Below, piece by piece: positions 39,072-39,846 of a DNA stretch of 39,846 nucleotides (position 1 is the first letter of the stretch; every line of letters begins with the position of its first letter). The notes beneath the pieces were generated by a model, which saw only the letters and a list, made by a program, of their open reading frames with translations, did no database searches and was not told the origin of the DNA. The DNA is from an uncultured Acidobacteriota bacterium (lineage in GTDB: Bacteria; Acidobacteriota; Terriglobia; Bryobacterales; Bryobacteraceae): the NCBI GenBank assembly GCA_902825945.1, contig CADECY010000089.1, forward strand, positions 1 to 39,846. Direction: 5' to 3'. The position numbers and the translations under genes were made by a program.

Positions 39072-39846
39072 CAGGCGAGTTCCTCCAGCGCTTTGGCGAC
39101 TTCTTCGGCCGTCGGGGCGACGCCGTGATACTTCGGGTTGTTCTCCATGAAGCTGACACCCTTGCCCTTGATGGTCTGCGCGATCAGCACGGTGGGTTTA
39201 CCCTTGGTGGCGGCGGCTTCCCGGAACGCGGCATCGACCGCCCGGAGGTCGTGGCCATCGAAATCGACCACGTGCCAACCGAAACTGCGCCACTTGTCGG
39301 CGAGAGGTTCGAGATCGAGAATGTCCTTGACGAAACCGTCGAGCTGGATCTTGTTGTAGTCGATGATCGCGACGCAATTGTCGACCTTGTGGAACGCGCC
39401 GAACATCGCCGCTTCCCAGATCTGCCCTTCCTGAATTTCCCCATCGCCGAGCATGACGTAAGTACGCGACGGAGACTTGTCGAGCCGCGCGGCGCACGCC
39501 ATTCCGAGCGCGACCGACAGGCCCTGTCCCAGCGAGCCCGTAGAAGCTTCGAGACTCGGGATGAAGCGGCGGTCCGGATGGCCCTGATAGATCGAGCCGA
39601 GTTGGCGGAGAGTGTTCAGTTGATCGACCGCAGTGTAGCCCGCCTCCGCCATGCACGAATAGAGCACGGGCGCGGCGTGGCCCTTCGACAGAATGAAGCG
39701 GTCACGTTGGGGCCAGGAGGGGTTCCTCGGGTCGTGGCGGAGATGGCCGCCGAAGTAGAGCTGCACGAGAATTTCGACCGCGGAAAGCGATCCGCCCGGA
39801 TGTCCGGACTTGCCGGCGCCGATCATAACGACGATGTGGCGCCGGA
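39071..39846 (-). CDS. Transketolase N-terminal subunit (partial, runs off window)
   Basis: The 3' 258 codons of the thiamine-diphosphate-binding subunit. GKSGHPGGSLSAVEILVQLY, FILSKGHAAPVLY, EASTGSLGQGLSVALGMA and the TPP motif GDGEIQEGQIWEAAMFG are all present. IKGKGVSFMEN near the end is also typical. The frame is open to the window edge (HIVVMIGAGKSG), so the true start lies beyond 39846. It is translationally coupled to the C-subunit. Confidence 0.93.
   Translation of the reverse strand, partial: RRHIVVMIGAGKSGHPGGSLSAVEILVQLYFGGHLRHDPRNPSWPQRDRFILSKGHAAPVLYSCMAEAGYTAVDQLNTLRQLGSIYQGHPDRRFIPSLEASTGSLGQGLSVALGMACAARLDKSPSRTYVMLGDGEIQEGQIWEAAMFGAFHKVDNCVAIIDYNKIQLDGFVKDILDLEPLADKWRSFGWHVVDFDGHDLRAVDAAFREAAATKGKPTVLIAQTIKGKGVSFMENNPKYHGVAPTAEEVAKALEELA

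Noticed and set aside
1..39846. tRNA, rRNA or known riboswitch genes
   Set aside because: I looked for T-loop-like GGTTCGA stretches and conserved leaders; the few hits lie inside coding genes with no cloverleaf around them.

Overview
This 39.8 kb, GC-rich, densely coded stretch looks like chromosome from an acidobacterium of the Bryobacterales / 'Candidatus Solibacter' kind. The clues are a VWFA-type protein of the sort described as the Acidobacterial VWFA-related domain, a PEP-CTERM surface protein, carboxypeptidase-regulatory-like secreted proteins, futalosine-pathway menaquinone genes, many Tat or Sec secreted proteins and BNR/sialidase-like proteins. This assignment is inference from gene content only. 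I see no rRNA, tRNA, CRISPR array, transposase or phage gene.

Layout. 1-372: four tandem 93-bp palindromic repeats, with two more copies at 7339-7524. 396-3356: a small hypothetical protein, a DUF192 lipoprotein, and the menaquinone pair mqnP-like/mqnE. 3360-7336: a large secreted protein with three copies of a five-cysteine module, then a divergent gamma-glutamyltransferase-like Ntn hydrolase that lacks the usual gamma-glutamyl-binding residues. 7649-12799: an AlkA-type glycosylase, a VWA protein, a BNR-repeat protein, an orphan HlyD-type adaptor, a hypothetical protein and a PEP-CTERM protein. 13015-17389: a sugar/sugar-acid cluster (SDR, zinc MDR dehydrogenase, KduD, an aldose-epimerase-like protein and a secreted TIM-barrel protein). 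17418-22404: a translationally coupled gdhA-mutS-anmK unit. 22473-27528: a BNR protein, galE-purA and an APC amino-acid permease. 27838-28976: a decaying TPR gene. 29002-31184: a DinB-like protein, then a four-gene overlapping operon headed by a LysW-like zinc-ribbon protein. 31214-36811: a DUF885 lipoprotein, truA, a TolC-type protein and an amidohydrolase. 36808-39846: a split transketolase coupled to a histidine kinase with no sensor domain and a NarL-type regulator; the transketolase N-subunit runs off the window.

Three themes recur. Genes on the same strand are often coupled by ATGA, GTGA or TGATG overlaps. Convergent genes end within 3-4 nt of each other or overlap by 38-53 bp, leaving no room for intergenic terminators. 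Many solitary genes have no Shine-Dalgarno but carry a TANNNT box 6-7 nt before the start codon, which suggests leaderless mRNAs.

The strongest candidates for something undescribed are the LysW-like operon at 29520-31184 (a LysW homologue without its Gly-Glu acceptor tail, whose acidic tail is read in another frame as the basic start of the next gene's signal peptide), the triple five-cysteine secreted protein at 3360-5561, and the transketolase / sensorless two-component operon at the right edge.
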